A stretch of DNA of 64,000 bases from positions 1-64,000 of the forward strand of contig NZ_JBHTMP010000037.1 in assembly GCF_042679305.1 (NCBI RefSeq), written 5' to 3'. Positions 40,569 through 48,819 of this stretch are shown here, in pieces. A program made the translations under genes and the position numbers. Every line of letters begins with the position of its first letter. Positions within the stretch are counted from its first letter, which is position 1. Origin of the DNA: Micromonospora_H sonneratiae. Its GTDB lineage: Bacteria; Actinomycetota; Actinomycetes; Mycobacteriales; Micromonosporaceae. The notes below the pieces were generated by a model. It saw only the letters and a list, made by a program, of their open reading frames with translations, was not told the DNA's origin and searched no databases.

Positions 40569-41392
40569 CGCACTCCGCCTTCCATGGCCACATCTTCCCC
40601 CACCGGCGTTGACGGCCGAGGCTGCTCGCCCAACGCCACGCCGACGGTACTCCCTGCCGGGCCTGATCGCCCCATCGACTCAGTCGCTCCGACGCACCCG
40701 CTGCGGCTGCCAGAGGGGCGCCGGGCCCGGGGCGGCTGTCCGGCCCGACCGGAGACAGCCGCCACGTTCCCGTACGAGAAGCGATGCTCCAGACACGGAC
40801 CATGCCGTTCCAGGGCAGCGCTGTGCTCCGCCGTGATGTACCCCTTGTGCTCACCGAAGCCGTACCCGGGAAATCGAGCCTCCAGATCAACCATGATCCG
40901 GTCACGGGTTACCTTAGCCAGCACGCTGGCGGCGGCGACGCAGGCGGCCACCTGGTCGCCCTTCCAGACGGCGAGCCCCGGCACGCCCAGCCCGTCGACG
41001 CCGAATCCGTCGGTCAGCACGTAGTCCGGCCGGGTGGTCAACGAGGCCAGGGCGCGGCGCATCGCGGCGAGGTTGCAGACGTGCAGCCCTCGCGCATCCA
41101 CCTCGTCCGCAGGGATGATCACCACGGCATACGCCAGGGCCCGCTCCAGGATCGCGTCGTAGACCCGCTCTCGGGCCGCCGGGGTCAGCAGCTTGGAGTC
41201 GGCCAGCCCCTCGACCTCACCCCGCCGACCGGCGGGCAGCACGGCGGCAGCGGCGACCAGCGGGCCGGCACAGGCACCCCGGCCCGCCTCGTCCGCACCA
41301 GCGACATGTTGGAAACCCCGCCGCTGCAACGCCCGCTCCAACGCGTACAGACCACCGTCGCGACGGACCACGGTCCGTGGCGGGGTCAGCAT
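40565..41392 (-). CDS. rnhB: Ribonuclease HII
   Basis: RNase HII, 275 residues, removes single ribonucleotides and RNA of RNA-DNA hybrids. It has VAGADEAGRGACAGPLVAAA (catalytic Asp/Glu), LADSKLLTPAARERVYDAIL, YVLTDGF and FGEHKGYITAEHSAALERHGPC. A C-terminal extension of about 65 Arg/Ser/Gly-rich residues is not part of the family core. ATG at 41392 overlaps the NUDIX stop. It is part of the lepB-NUDIX-rnhB-DUF2469 series. Confidence 0.95.
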   Translation of the reverse strand: MLTPPRTVVRRDGGLYALERALQRRGFQHVAGADEAGRGACAGPLVAAAAVLPAGRRGEVEGLADSKLLTPAARERVYDAILERALAYAVVIIPADEVDARGLHVCNLAAMRRALASLTTRPDYVLTDGFGVDGLGVPGLAVWKGDQVAACVAAASVLAKVTRDRIMVDLEARFPGYGFGEHKGYITAEHSAALERHGPCLEHRFSYGNVAAVSGRAGQPPRARRPSGSRSGCVGATESMGRSGPAGSTVGVALGEQPRPSTPVGEDVAMEGGVR

Positions 41393-41853
41393 CGTCCCTC
41401 CCCCACCAGCACCCGGCGCAGTACGGTGGGCAACTCGTCCGGGTAGTAACGCTCGGAAGTCCGGTCCAGCTCCTCGACCGTCCACCACCGGTGACCGTGC
41501 ACGCTGGCCCGTTCGACCTCGTCGAAGCCCGTCGTGTCCACCTCCCAGGACGGCACCCGGACCAGGAAGAACTCCTGCTCCTGGCGGTACCAGCGGCCGT
41601 CGAAGGGAAACTCGACGACCTGCTGCCAGACCGGTTCCCCGAGTTCGTCGGCGGCCAGCCGCAGCCCGGTCTCCTCAGCCAGCTCCCGGGCGGCCCCGGC
41701 GGCCGACGATTCGCCGCTGTCGAGGCCACCCCCGGGGGTGAACCAGTATCGATGCTCGGGCCGGGCCGGATCGGTCCCCTGGAACAGCAGCACCCGGTCG
41801 GCACTGTCGATCAGGAGCACGCGGGCCGCGCGACGAGGGGTGAACGTGGTCAC
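41386..41853 (-). CDS. NUDIX hydrolase
   Basis: A 155-residue protein with an intact NUDIX box, GGGLDSGESSAAGAARELAE followed by ETGL (G-x5-E-x7-REUxEExGU). It also has FTPRRAARVLLIDSADRVLLFQGTDP and HRWWTVEELDRT. It would cleave a nucleoside diphosphate linked to another moiety; the substrate is not evident. It overlaps rnhB by 7 bases, so the two are coupled. The same gene order occurs in streptomycetes as I recall. Confidence 0.93.
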   Translation of the reverse strand: MTTFTPRRAARVLLIDSADRVLLFQGTDPARPEHRYWFTPGGGLDSGESSAAGAARELAEETGLRLAADELGEPVWQQVVEFPFDGRWYRQEQEFFLVRVPSWEVDTTGFDEVERASVHGHRWWTVEELDRTSERYYPDELPTVLRRVLVGEGRC

Positions 41854-41895
41854 CGGTCCAGCCTAGGAGACCCGCGACGAGCCGCTACCGGCCGG

Positions 41896-42543
41896 TCAGC
41901 CCTTCGCGTCCGGTATCCCGTTGAACGAATCGGGGACCGACAGGATCGTGGCCCGACTGAACGGCCAGAAGATCGTGAACGCCCGCCCCACCACGGAACT
42001 CTCCGGAATCGTCGCCATCTCGATGTTCTGGCTACGCCGCCAGTGCTCCAGCGAGTCACCGGAGACCAGCCGGTGATCCCCCATGACCCAGATCCGACCG
42101 GCCGGCACCGTGATGTCGAACTCCTCGGAGGCGGCGGGGTTCCGTACGCCTTCCTCGTCGGTGTACAGGTACGGCTCATCGAGCGAATGGCCGTTGATCA
42201 TCAGCCGCTGCTGGGCGTCGCAGCAGACCACCCGGTCGCCGGCGACACCGATCACCCGCTTGATGAAGTCCTCACCGTCCGGGTTGCCACTCCACTCGTT
42301 CGGCGCACGGAACACGATGATCTCGCCGCGGTGGGGGGAGCGGAAGTCGTAGACCAACTTGTTGACGAGGACCCGGTCGTTGATGTCGAGGGTGTGCTCC
42401 ATCGACGGTGACGGGATGTAGAAGGTCTGTACGACGAACGCCCGCACCAGGACCGCGACGAGGATCGCCACACCCAGCAGGATGGGTAGTTCTCGCCAGA
42501 ACGAGTTACGCGGCTTGGGCTTGTCGGTCTGCTCGTCAATCAC
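41896..42543 (-). CDS. lepB: Signal peptidase I, second tandem copy
   Basis: A 215-residue type I signal peptidase with one N-terminal transmembrane helix (LPILLGVAILVAVLVRAFVV). Box B is YIPSPSMEHTL with nucleophile Ser47, box C is DRVLVNKLVYD, box D is FIKRVIGVAGD with general base Lys95, and box E is VMGDHRLVSGDS. It cleaves Sec and Tat signal peptides at the outer face of the membrane. The GTG start overlaps the stop of the first lepB as GTGA. Confidence 0.95.
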   Translation of the reverse strand: MIDEQTDKPKPRNSFWRELPILLGVAILVAVLVRAFVVQTFYIPSPSMEHTLDINDRVLVNKLVYDFRSPHRGEIIVFRAPNEWSGNPDGEDFIKRVIGVAGDRVVCCDAQQRLMINGHSLDEPYLYTDEEGVRNPAASEEFDITVPAGRIWVMGDHRLVSGDSLEHWRRSQNIEMATIPESSVVGRAFTIFWPFSRATILSVPDSFNGIPDAKG

Positions 42544-43502
42544 GGGTGGAGCCTACGGGGTCGAGCTGTATGCCGCCGTAGGGAACGCGCGGTGATGACC
42601 AACGATCCCAGAATTGGCATGACGATGGCGATGCCTCCCCCGGAGCTCGGTGCGACCGGGGACACGTCGGGGTCCACCTCGGCGGCCCTGGTGCCCGCAT
42701 CCCCGCCGACCGACGAACCCGATCCATCGACCAGGGGCGGGGCCGTACCGGCCGGTGCCGCTGTGGCCGGCTCCGGCAGGTTGTCGAAGGTCGACGGTAC
42801 GGAGAGCGAGGCCCAACGGTCGTACGGCCACACGACGGCGATCGCCCGGCCGATCACGTTCTCGATCGGAACCGGCCCCTGACAGCGGGCATCCTGCGAG
42901 ACGAGTCGGTGATCGCCCATCACGAAGATCTCACCTGGCGGCACCACCACCTCCTCGAAGCGGCGGGACCGGCATTCCTGGCTGTTCGGCGGAAGGTCCA
43001 ACGGAGAGTTCCGGGGCACGTAGGTCTCGTCCAGGGGAACCCCGTTCACGGTCACCCGCCCCTGCTCGTCGCAGCAGGCCACCCGGTCACCGGGCAGCCC
43101 GATGACACGTTTGATGAAGTCCTTCTCCCCCGGCTGGCTGACCCCGACCAGGTCGCCGAGGGTACGCCACAACCGGGTGAAGAACCCCGCCTCCGGCTGC
43201 CCGGCCCGCTCCGGCACCCACCGGTCCGTGCCCCGGAAGACGACCACCTCACCGCGTTTCGGGTCCCGTACGTCGTAGACGATCTTGTTCACCAGCACCC
43301 GGTCGCCGATGAGCAGCGTGTCCTCCATGGACCCGGAGGGGATGAAGAACGGCTGCAACAGAAAGGTGCGGATCAGTACGGCGATGCCGAAGGCCACGAT
43401 GAGCAGCAGTGGCAACTCCTGCCACAGCGGCATCTGCCTACGGGGGCGGCGAACGCGGCGGCTCCTTGGCTCGACATCGTCCTCTTCGTCCACGTTATGC
43501 AC
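42540..43502 (-). CDS. lepB: Signal peptidase I, first tandem copy
   Basis: A 320-residue signal peptidase with a basic cytosolic head, an N-terminal helix (LPLLLIVAFGIAVLIRTFLL), FIPSGSMEDTL with nucleophile Ser58, DFIKRVIGLPGDRVACC with Lys131, and FVMGDHRLVSQDARC. Unlike its neighbour it has a Pro/Ala/Gly-rich linker and a second, C-terminal transmembrane helix (GIAIVMPILGSLVITA), an architecture also seen in streptomycete paralogues. The two copies are coupled. They differ enough in loops to suggest distinct substrate ranges. Confidence 0.95.
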   Translation of the reverse strand: MHNVDEEDDVEPRSRRVRRPRRQMPLWQELPLLLIVAFGIAVLIRTFLLQPFFIPSGSMEDTLLIGDRVLVNKIVYDVRDPKRGEVVVFRGTDRWVPERAGQPEAGFFTRLWRTLGDLVGVSQPGEKDFIKRVIGLPGDRVACCDEQGRVTVNGVPLDETYVPRNSPLDLPPNSQECRSRRFEEVVVPPGEIFVMGDHRLVSQDARCQGPVPIENVIGRAIAVVWPYDRWASLSVPSTFDNLPEPATAAPAGTAPPLVDGSGSSVGGDAGTRAAEVDPDVSPVAPSSGGGIAIVMPILGSLVITARSLRRHTARPRRLHP

Positions 43503-43531
43503 TACACATCTCCCCGGGCTCGGGATACAAC

Positions 43532-43575
43532 GCTACCGCCCGGGGTGCCTGTTTCCAGGCTCCCCGGGCGGTAGC
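43532..43575 (-). terminator. Strong hairpin after rplS
   Basis: Arms 43532-43551 and 43556-43575 pair over 20 bases with one mismatch and a TTTC loop. It lies between rplS and lepB on the minus strand. Confidence 0.85.
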
Positions 43576-43629
43576 ACGGATGTGTCCCGTCGCCGCGACC
43601 AGGCCACGGCGACAGCGCAGTGGGCGAGG

Positions 43630-43986
43630 TCAGCTCGGCTGCTTCTCGCGCTTCTCCTTGATCTTCGCCTTCTTGCCGCGCAGCTCACGGAGGTAGTAGA
43701 GCTTGGCGCGACGCACGTCACCACGGGTGACGACCTCGATCCGGTCGATCGACGGGCTGTTGAGCGGGTAGGTCCGCTCGACACCGACGCTGAAGCTCAT
43801 CTTGCGTACGGAGAAGGTCTCCCGCAGACCGGAGCCCTGGCGCCGGATGACGGTGCCCTGGAAGATCTGGACCCGGGAACGGTTGCCCTCGACAACTCGC
43901 GCGTGCACCTTGACGGTGTCACCGGCGCGGAAGTCGGGGAGGTCGGTCCGCCGCGACTGGGCGTCAAGGGCGTCCAGGGTGTTCAT
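43630..43986 (-). CDS. rplS: 50S ribosomal protein L19
   Basis: L19, 118 residues, is a 50S protein at the subunit interface. It has LPDFRAGDTVKVHARVVEGNRSRVQIFQGTVI, RRQGSGLRETFSVRKMSFSVGVERTYPLNSP and RRAKLYYLRELRGKKAKIKEK. The ATG has GAGGA upstream. It follows trmD with a gap of about 160 bases, the usual rpsP-rimM-trmD-rplS order. Confidence 0.98.
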   Translation of the reverse strand: MNTLDALDAQSRRTDLPDFRAGDTVKVHARVVEGNRSRVQIFQGTVIRRQGSGLRETFSVRKMSFSVGVERTYPLNSPSIDRIEVVTRGDVRRAKLYYLRELRGKKAKIKEKREKQPS

Positions 43987-44145
43987 CGCTGCATCCTCGT
44001 AGGCTCACGGCGTACCGGTCATCGGCACGCGGATGGGTGGTTCTGATCCCCGATGGGTCGTCCTGTGACCAACCCCGGCGGGGATCCTCGCAGCCCCTCG
44101 CGGCGCGAGACAGCTGCGGCATCCGCAGAAAACTGCGGCAATCTC

Positions 44146-44925
44146 TTACTTTGCCACATCCCCGTCCGGCACCTGAAATCCGGCCCCGGTCAGCGTCGCG
44201 ACGTCCCGCTTGTCCAGCACCCCCGCCGGTAGCGCCGCCAACATGTCGGGACGCCGGGACGCGGTCCGTAGCAGTGACTCGTCCCGTCGCCACCGGGCGA
44301 TCCGACCGTGGTCGCCGGAGCGCAGGATCTCCGGTACGGCATGCCCCCGCCACGTGGGTGGCTTGGTGTAGACCGGTGCCTCGAGCAGCCCGTGCGCGTG
44401 GGACTCCTCGTCCAGCGACGAGGCGTTGCCGAGCACACCGGGCAGGAGCCGGGTCACCGCCTCCAGGATCACGATGACCGCGACCTCGCCGCCGAAGAGC
44501 ACATAGTCGCCCAACGAGATCTCGGTCACCGGCATCCGGGTGGCGGCGTGGTCCAGGACCCGCTGGTCGATGCCCTCGTACCGGCCACAGGCGAAGACCA
44601 GGTGGGGCTGGGCCGCCAACTCGTAGGCGAACTCCTGGGTGAAGCGCCGCCCGACCGGGCTGGGCACCAGCAGGTGCGGCGGCGGCCCGTCCGCCGATTC
44701 GGGCGCGATCGCGTCGAGCGCCGCCCCCCACGGCTCGGGCCGCATCACCATGCCCGGACCGCCGCCGTAGGGGGTGTCGTCGACCGTGCGATGCACGTCG
44801 TGGGTCCAGCTCCGCAGATCGTGTACGGCCAGATCCAGCACGCCACTGGTCCGGGCCTTGCCGATCAGCGAAAGATCGAGCGGGGCGAAGTAGTCCGGGA
44901 AGATGGAGACGACGTCAACACGCAT
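44146..44925 (-). CDS. trmD: tRNA (guanine37-N1)-methyltransferase
   Basis: TrmD, 259 residues, is a SPOUT-fold enzyme that makes m1G37 and prevents frameshifting. It has VDVVSIFPDYF, DLRSWTHDVHRTVDDTPYGGGPGMVM, the SAM-binding knot region YEGIDQRVL and ISLGDYVLFGGEVAVIVILEAVTRLLPGVLG, and the tRNA-binding C-domain. It starts a few bases after the rimM stop. Confidence 0.97.
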   Translation of the reverse strand: MRVDVVSIFPDYFAPLDLSLIGKARTSGVLDLAVHDLRSWTHDVHRTVDDTPYGGGPGMVMRPEPWGAALDAIAPESADGPPPHLLVPSPVGRRFTQEFAYELAAQPHLVFACGRYEGIDQRVLDHAATRMPVTEISLGDYVLFGGEVAVIVILEAVTRLLPGVLGNASSLDEESHAHGLLEAPVYTKPPTWRGHAVPEILRSGDHGRIARWRRDESLLRTASRRPDMLAALPAGVLDKRDVATLTGAGFQVPDGDVAK

Positions 44926-44931
44926 GACAGC

Positions 44932-45492
44932 TCACAGGTCGAGCAACCCGCCCGGCGGGTCGACGACGACCCGGCGATTGGCCAGGTCGACCTCGGGGAC
45001 GATCGCCCGAACGAACGGGATCAACGCGGTACGCCCGCCGGGGCGACGCAGGACCAGCAGGTCCGAGGCGGGCGCGTGGTCGATCCGGGCCACCTCGCCG
45101 AGCGGCTCCCCGGCCCGGTCGACCACGGCGAGGCCGACCAGTTGGTGATCGTGGAACTCGTCCGGGTCGCTGGGCGGGGCCACCTCCGCGCTGTCGACGC
45201 AGAGCAGGGTGCCACGCAGCGCCTCGGCGACGTTGCGGTCGTAGATCCCGTCGAAACAGACCAGCAGACGCCCCTGGTGCCAGCGGGCCGCCTCGACGGT
45301 CAGCTCGTCCGGCACCTTGAACAGTTCCCCCTGGTCGGGCACGGCATCCTGCCGACCAGCGGAAGCCGCCGGTTCGGTGCGGAGCACCGAACCGGCGGCA
45401 AAGCGCGCTTCCGGCTCATCGGTACGCACTTCCACGGTGACCTCACCGCGGATGCCGTGCGGCTTACCGATGCGGCCGACGATCAGCTGCAT
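44932..45492 (-). CDS. rimM: Ribosome maturation factor RimM
   Basis: RimM, 186 residues, binds S19 and assists 30S head maturation. The N-domain is VGRIGKPHGIRGEVTVEVRTDEPE and the C-terminal PRC-barrel has DEFHDHQLVGLAVVDRAGEPLGEVARIDHAP, LLVLRRPGGRTALIPFVRAIVPEVDLANRRVVVDPPGGLLDL. The ATG shares a base with the khpA stop (TGATG). Confidence 0.97.
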   Translation of the reverse strand: MQLIVGRIGKPHGIRGEVTVEVRTDEPEARFAAGSVLRTEPAASAGRQDAVPDQGELFKVPDELTVEAARWHQGRLLVCFDGIYDRNVAEALRGTLLCVDSAEVAPPSDPDEFHDHQLVGLAVVDRAGEPLGEVARIDHAPASDLLVLRRPGGRTALIPFVRAIVPEVDLANRRVVVDPPGGLLDL

Positions 45493-45725
45493 CAGTACGA
45501 GTCGACGATGTCGACGCGTACGCCACGCCCGCCGATCGAGCCGATCACCTGGCGGAGCGCCTTGGCGGTACGACCGGACCGCCCGATGACCGTTCCCAGG
45601 TCCTCGGGGTGTACGCGTACCTCAAGCCGCTTGCCGCGACGGGAGTCGACCATCCGGACACGTACGTCGTCAGGATGGTCGACGATGCCCTTGACCAGGT
45701 GCTCCAGCGCTGGCCGGAGGGCCAC
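45492..45725 (-). CDS. khpA: KH-domain RNA-binding protein KhpA
   Basis: A small KH-domain protein (77 residues from this start) with the GxxG loop in VIGRSGRTAKALRQVIGSIGG. It is the actinobacterial KhpA, which pairs with KhpB/Jag in RNA regulation and sits between rpsP and rimM. Two starts are possible. GTG at 45725 lies 1 base after the rpsP stop and gives VALRPALEHLVKGIV. GTG at 45740 would overlap rpsP by 14 bases. I prefer 45725 because homologues begin near LRPALEHLV. Confidence 0.93.
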   Translation of the reverse strand: MALRPALEHLVKGIVDHPDDVRVRMVDSRRGKRLEVRVHPEDLGTVIGRSGRTAKALRQVIGSIGGRGVRVDIVDSY

Positions 45726-45726
45726 C

Positions 45727-46170
45727 TCAGCCCTGCTCACCGGTGCCTGCCTCGGCCGACTCCTCGGTCTTGGCCGGAGCCTCGGCCGCCTTGGCGGTCT
45801 TCTTCGCCGGCTTCGCCGTCTCGGTGAGGCCGGCCGCAGCCTTGGCCTCTGCCTCGTAGGCCGCCTTGCGGTCGGCCCGCTCGGCCGCCACCAGCAGCGG
45901 TGCCGGGGCCGGCAGACCCTTGAACTTCTGCCAGTCGCCGGTCTTCTCCAGCAGGCGCTGCACCGCCTCGCTCGGCTGGGCGCCGACGGACAGCCAGTAC
46001 TGGACCCGGTCCGACTTGACCTCGATCACCGAAGGGTGCTCCTTCGGCTGGTAGATCCCGACGAACTCGATCGCCCGACCGTCACGCTTGGTGCGCGAGT
46101 CGGCGACGACGATGCGGTACTGCGGGTTGCGGATCTTGCCCATCCGCAGGAGCCGGATCTTTACGGCCAC
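45727..46170 (-). CDS. rpsP: 30S ribosomal protein S16
   Basis: S16 core (VKIRLLRMGKIRNPQYRIVVADSRTKRDGRAIEFVGIYQPKEHPSVIEV, WLSVGAQPSEAVQRLLEKTGD) followed by a Lys/Ala/Glu-rich C-terminal tail of about 60 residues, 147 in total. Such tails are common in actinobacterial S16. The GTG start has AGGAG nine bases upstream. It leads the rpsP-khpA-rimM-trmD series. The 226 bases upstream, up to the OYE stop, hold its promoter region; I see no other gene there. Confidence 0.97.
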   Translation of the reverse strand: MAVKIRLLRMGKIRNPQYRIVVADSRTKRDGRAIEFVGIYQPKEHPSVIEVKSDRVQYWLSVGAQPSEAVQRLLEKTGDWQKFKGLPAPAPLLVAAERADRKAAYEAEAKAAAGLTETAKPAKKTAKAAEAPAKTEESAEAGTGEQG

Positions 46171-46396
46171 GTGTGTTCGCTCCTGTTGCGATTCTCACCA
46201 GCCCAGTCGGGCGGTGCGCGGGTGAGAGCCGGCCGGCTCAGTGGGGTTTGGGCCGGAGACTGCTCGGTGGACTGGCAACGCGCCCGGGTTAGAGGGCGCC
46301 GCACGCGTGCCGGATACCAGCCAACCATTCTGCCAGATGTGCGCGGCGACCGTTTCGCCCCCTGGCTGACGGCCGGACGCGCCGCCCGGAAATCGC

Positions 46397-47506
46397 TCAG
46401 ACCGCCCGCTGGTACTGGTCGGGCCAGCCGGCAGCCGCCCCGAGTCGGTGCGCGGCCTGCCGGGGCCAGTACGGGTTACGCAGCAACTCCCGCCCCAGCA
46501 GCACCGCGTCGGCCTGCCCCGACGCCACGATCGCCTCGGCCTGCTCCGGGTCGGTGATCAGGCCGACAGCGGCCACCGGCAGATCCGTGTTCCGGGCCAC
46601 CGCCTCGGCGAACGGGACCTGGTAGCCGGGTCCGACGGGCACCCGCACCCTGGCAGCGTTGCCGCCGGTGGAGACGTCCAGCAGGTCAACCCCGTGGGCC
46701 AGCAGTTCCTTGGCGAACCGTACGGTGTCGTCACCGGTCCAGCCCTGCCCGTCCGAAAGCCAGTCGGTCGCCGAGATCCGGAACAGCACCGGCAGGTCGG
46801 CCGGCCAGGCCGCCCGGACCGCGTCGACCACCTCGAGGGCGAACCGGATCCGGTTCTCGAAGGAGCCGCCGTAGCTGTCGGTGCGGTGGTTGCTGTGCGG
46901 GGAGAGGAACTCGCCGATCAGGTAGCCGTGCGCGCCGTGCACCTCCACCACCTGGAACCCGGCGGCCAGCGCCCGTCGGGTGGCGGCGGCGAAGTCCGCC
47001 ACCACCTGCTTGATCTCCTCGACGCTCAACTCGTGCGGGACCTGGTGCCGCTCGTCGTAGGCGACCGGGCTGGGGCCGACCGGCTGCCAGCCGCCCTGTC
47101 CAGGGGCGAGCGGGGCACCACCTCGCCAGGGGGCGTCGGTGCCGGCCTTGCGTCCGGCGTGCGCGAGTTGGATCCCGGGTACCGTGCCGCTGCGCTTCAG
47201 GAAGTCGGTGATCCGTACGAACGCCGCCTGCTGACGTTCGTTCCACAACCCGAGGTCGGCCGGGCTGATCCGGCCCTCGGGCGCGACCGCGGTGGCCTCG
47301 ACCAGGATCAGTCCGGCACCGCCGACGGCCCGGCTGGCCAGGTGGGTGAGGTGCCAGTCGGTCGGCACCCCGACGTCGGGCCCGTCGACCGCAGCGGAGT
47401 ACTGGCACATCGGCGCCATCCAGACCCGGTTGGGCACGGTGACCGAGCGCAGGGTCATGGGCTGGAACAGGGCGCTGCGCCGCCCCTCGGTCGACTCGCT
47501 CACGGC
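46397..47506 (-). CDS. Old yellow enzyme family (YqjM-like) NADPH dehydrogenase
   Basis: A 369-residue FMN-dependent ene-reductase of the YqjM/thermophilic-like OYE class. It has the redox-tuning Cys in WMAPMCQYSA, LIQVEATAV-like LILVEATAVAPEGRISPADLGLW, IQLAHAGRKA, the active-site histidines in EVHGAHGYLIGEFLSPHSNHRTD, RISATDWLSDGQGW, and AVGLITDPEQAEAI. It reduces activated C=C bonds with NAD(P)H. I prefer GTG at 47506 (AAGGAG upstream) over GTG at 47530. It is divergent from an ArsR-type gene with palindromic operators between. Confidence 0.94.
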   Translation of the reverse strand, partial: AVSESTEGRRSALFQPMTLRSVTVPNRVWMAPMCQYSAAVDGPDVGVPTDWHLTHLASRAVGGAGLILVEATAVAPEGRISPADLGLWNERQQAAFVRITDFLKRSGTVPGIQLAHAGRKAGTDAPWRGGAPLAPGQGGWQPVGPSPVAYDERHQVPHELSVEEIKQVVADFAAATRRALAAGFQVVEVHGAHGYLIGEFLSPHSNHRTDSYGGSFENRIRFALEVVDAVRAAWPADLPVLFRISATDWLSDGQGWTGDDTVRFAKELLAHGVDLLDVSTGGNAARVRVPVGPGYQVPFAEAVARNTDLPVAAVGLITDPEQAEAIVASGQADAVLLGRELLRNPYWPRQAAHRLGAAAGWPDQYQRAV

Positions 47507-47546
47507 GTACTCCTTGCTGCTGACGGCCACGACAACCCCCGCTTGG

Positions 47547-47596
47547 TACGACGGACATCGTAATACGATGAGAATGAAACTACGAGATCTGTCGTA
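47547..47596. promoter_or_regulatory. Palindromic operators between OYE and ArsR genes
   Basis: TACGA-N6-TCGTA occurs twice, at 47547-47562 and 47581-47596 (34-base period). The first overlaps a perfect 15-base palindrome CATCGTAATACGATG (47556-47570). A -10-like TATTAT (47595-47600) for the arsR-side gene overlaps the second. These are probable ArsR sites repressing both directions. Confidence 0.65.
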
Positions 47597-47625
47597 TTAT
47601 CGGGTAGCCAGAAAAGAGGTGTGTT

Positions 47626-47997
47626 GTGCCACAGCAAGCCCCAGCCCATGCCGACCCGGCACCCGCCCTCGGCGTCGGGCGCGCGCTCCCCCACCCGGAC
47701 CGGGACGAGATCCGGCTGGCAGCGGTGCTACATGCGCTCTCCGACCCGACCCGGCTGCACATCGCCCACACCCTCGCCCGACTCGGCGAGGCGGCCTGCT
47801 CGGTCATCGACCTCGCGGTCAGCAAATCCACCACCACCCACCACTACCGGGTGTTGCGGGAGGCAGGTGTGATCAGCCAGGTGTATCGAGGCACCTCGAA
47901 GCTGAACGCGCTGCGCCGCGACGACCTCGAAGCCCGCTTCCCCGGCCTGCTGGACAGCGTGCTGGCCGCCGCGGAACGGGAGGGAACCCGGGGCTGA
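47626..47997 (+). CDS. ArsR/SmtB-family regulator
   Basis: A 123-residue winged-helix regulator: LAAVLHALSDPTRLHIAHTLARLGEAACS, recognition helix VSKSTTTHHYRVLREAGVISQVYRGTS. It has no cysteine-rich metal-binding box; the only Cys is in EAACSV, so metal sensing is unlikely. The divergent old yellow enzyme suggests it senses a reactive electrophile or organic molecule (inference). GTG start with AGAGG seven bases upstream. Confidence 0.92.
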   Translation: MPQQAPAHADPAPALGVGRALPHPDRDEIRLAAVLHALSDPTRLHIAHTLARLGEAACSVIDLAVSKSTTTHHYRVLREAGVISQVYRGTSKLNALRRDDLEARFPGLLDSVLAAAEREGTRG

Positions 47998-48064
47998 CAG
48001 CCGCCGCCCGGCTCACAGAAGGTAGGCGGAGCCGCCGGTCACCGGCCCGCCGGGCATTCCGCCC

Positions 48065-48715
48065 CTACGGCCGAGCCGGCGGCCGGTCCCAGCCGGTGGG
48101 CAGGGCGGTCGGCACCTTCCACCGTGGGTCGGGCGAGAAGTCGCACCAGGTGCCGTCGAACGGGAACTGACCCGCCTCGGCCACCTTGATCACCCGCTCG
48201 CCCTCGGCGCGTACCGCCGCCTCGTCGGCCACCCAGTAGTGCTCGGGGAAGGCCAGCCGCTCGACGAACTCCCCCTCGTCCTTCCAGCACCAGGTCCGGT
48301 CGGCCTCGACCACCACGTCGAGGTCCTGGTCCACCACGTCGATCCCGGCCACGTCGCCGTCGTCCCACCGCACACCCGGCTCTTCGAGATTGACGTACCA
48401 GCGGGCGAACTGTCCGTTCTCGTGCCGGAACCACCAGACCGAATGGGCCCCCTCGGCCGGCAGGAACTTCAACAGCGGCGGGCCGTTCCACACCCCCACG
48501 CGCAGCCGGTAGGACCGGGTGATCCACTCCGCGAACGGCATCATCCGCATGCCACGGCCGTCGTCGGCGACCTCGTTGGCAACCGGGGTGCCCCGGCCGA
48601 TCCACAGCAGCAGGCCACGCTCGTCGTCGCTGACCACCCGCGCCGGCCGGACCCAACCGATCCGCCCACGGCGGACGTTGCGGTGCAGCACCAACTCACC
48701 GGGCTGAAATCCCAT
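48065..48715 (-). CDS. DUF402 domain protein
   Basis: A 216-residue soluble protein of the DUF402 family. It has RGRIGWVRPARVVSDDERGLLLWIGRGTPVANEV, WWFRHENGQFARWYVNLEEP and the acidic DGDVAGIDVVDQDLDVVVEADRTWCWKDEGEF that forms the predicted metal-binding core. Characterised relatives are nucleoside-diphosphate phosphatases (the Ntdp group) or RNase-E-binding-like domains; the role here is not known. It lies downstream of proS with a terminator between. Confidence 0.85.
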   Translation of the reverse strand: MGFQPGELVLHRNVRRGRIGWVRPARVVSDDERGLLLWIGRGTPVANEVADDGRGMRMMPFAEWITRSYRLRVGVWNGPPLLKFLPAEGAHSVWWFRHENGQFARWYVNLEEPGVRWDDGDVAGIDVVDQDLDVVVEADRTWCWKDEGEFVERLAFPEHYWVADEAAVRAEGERVIKVAEAGQFPFDGTWCDFSPDPRWKVPTALPTGWDRPPARP

Positions 48716-48763
48716 GCCCAGACCCTATCCCCACCGCCGCAGCCCGCCGCCGCGCTGTCGGAA

Positions 48764-48803
48764 AGGGCCCCTTCCTGTCGCTCCTTGCACCGGAAGGGGC
48801 CCT
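48764..48803 (-). terminator. GGAAGGGGCCCT-type hairpin after proS
   Basis: AGGGCCCCTTCC (48764-48775) pairs perfectly with GGAAGGGGCCCT (48792-48803), 16-base loop, just past the proS stop. This is the third member of the family at 7741 and 13711. Confidence 0.75.
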
Positions 48804-48819
48804 GCCAGGCACCAGAGCG

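Noticed and set aside
44308..46557. A 749-codon plus-strand open frame opposite trmD, rimM and rpsP
   Set aside because: Same kind of GC-driven shadow frame crossing several confirmed minus-strand genes.
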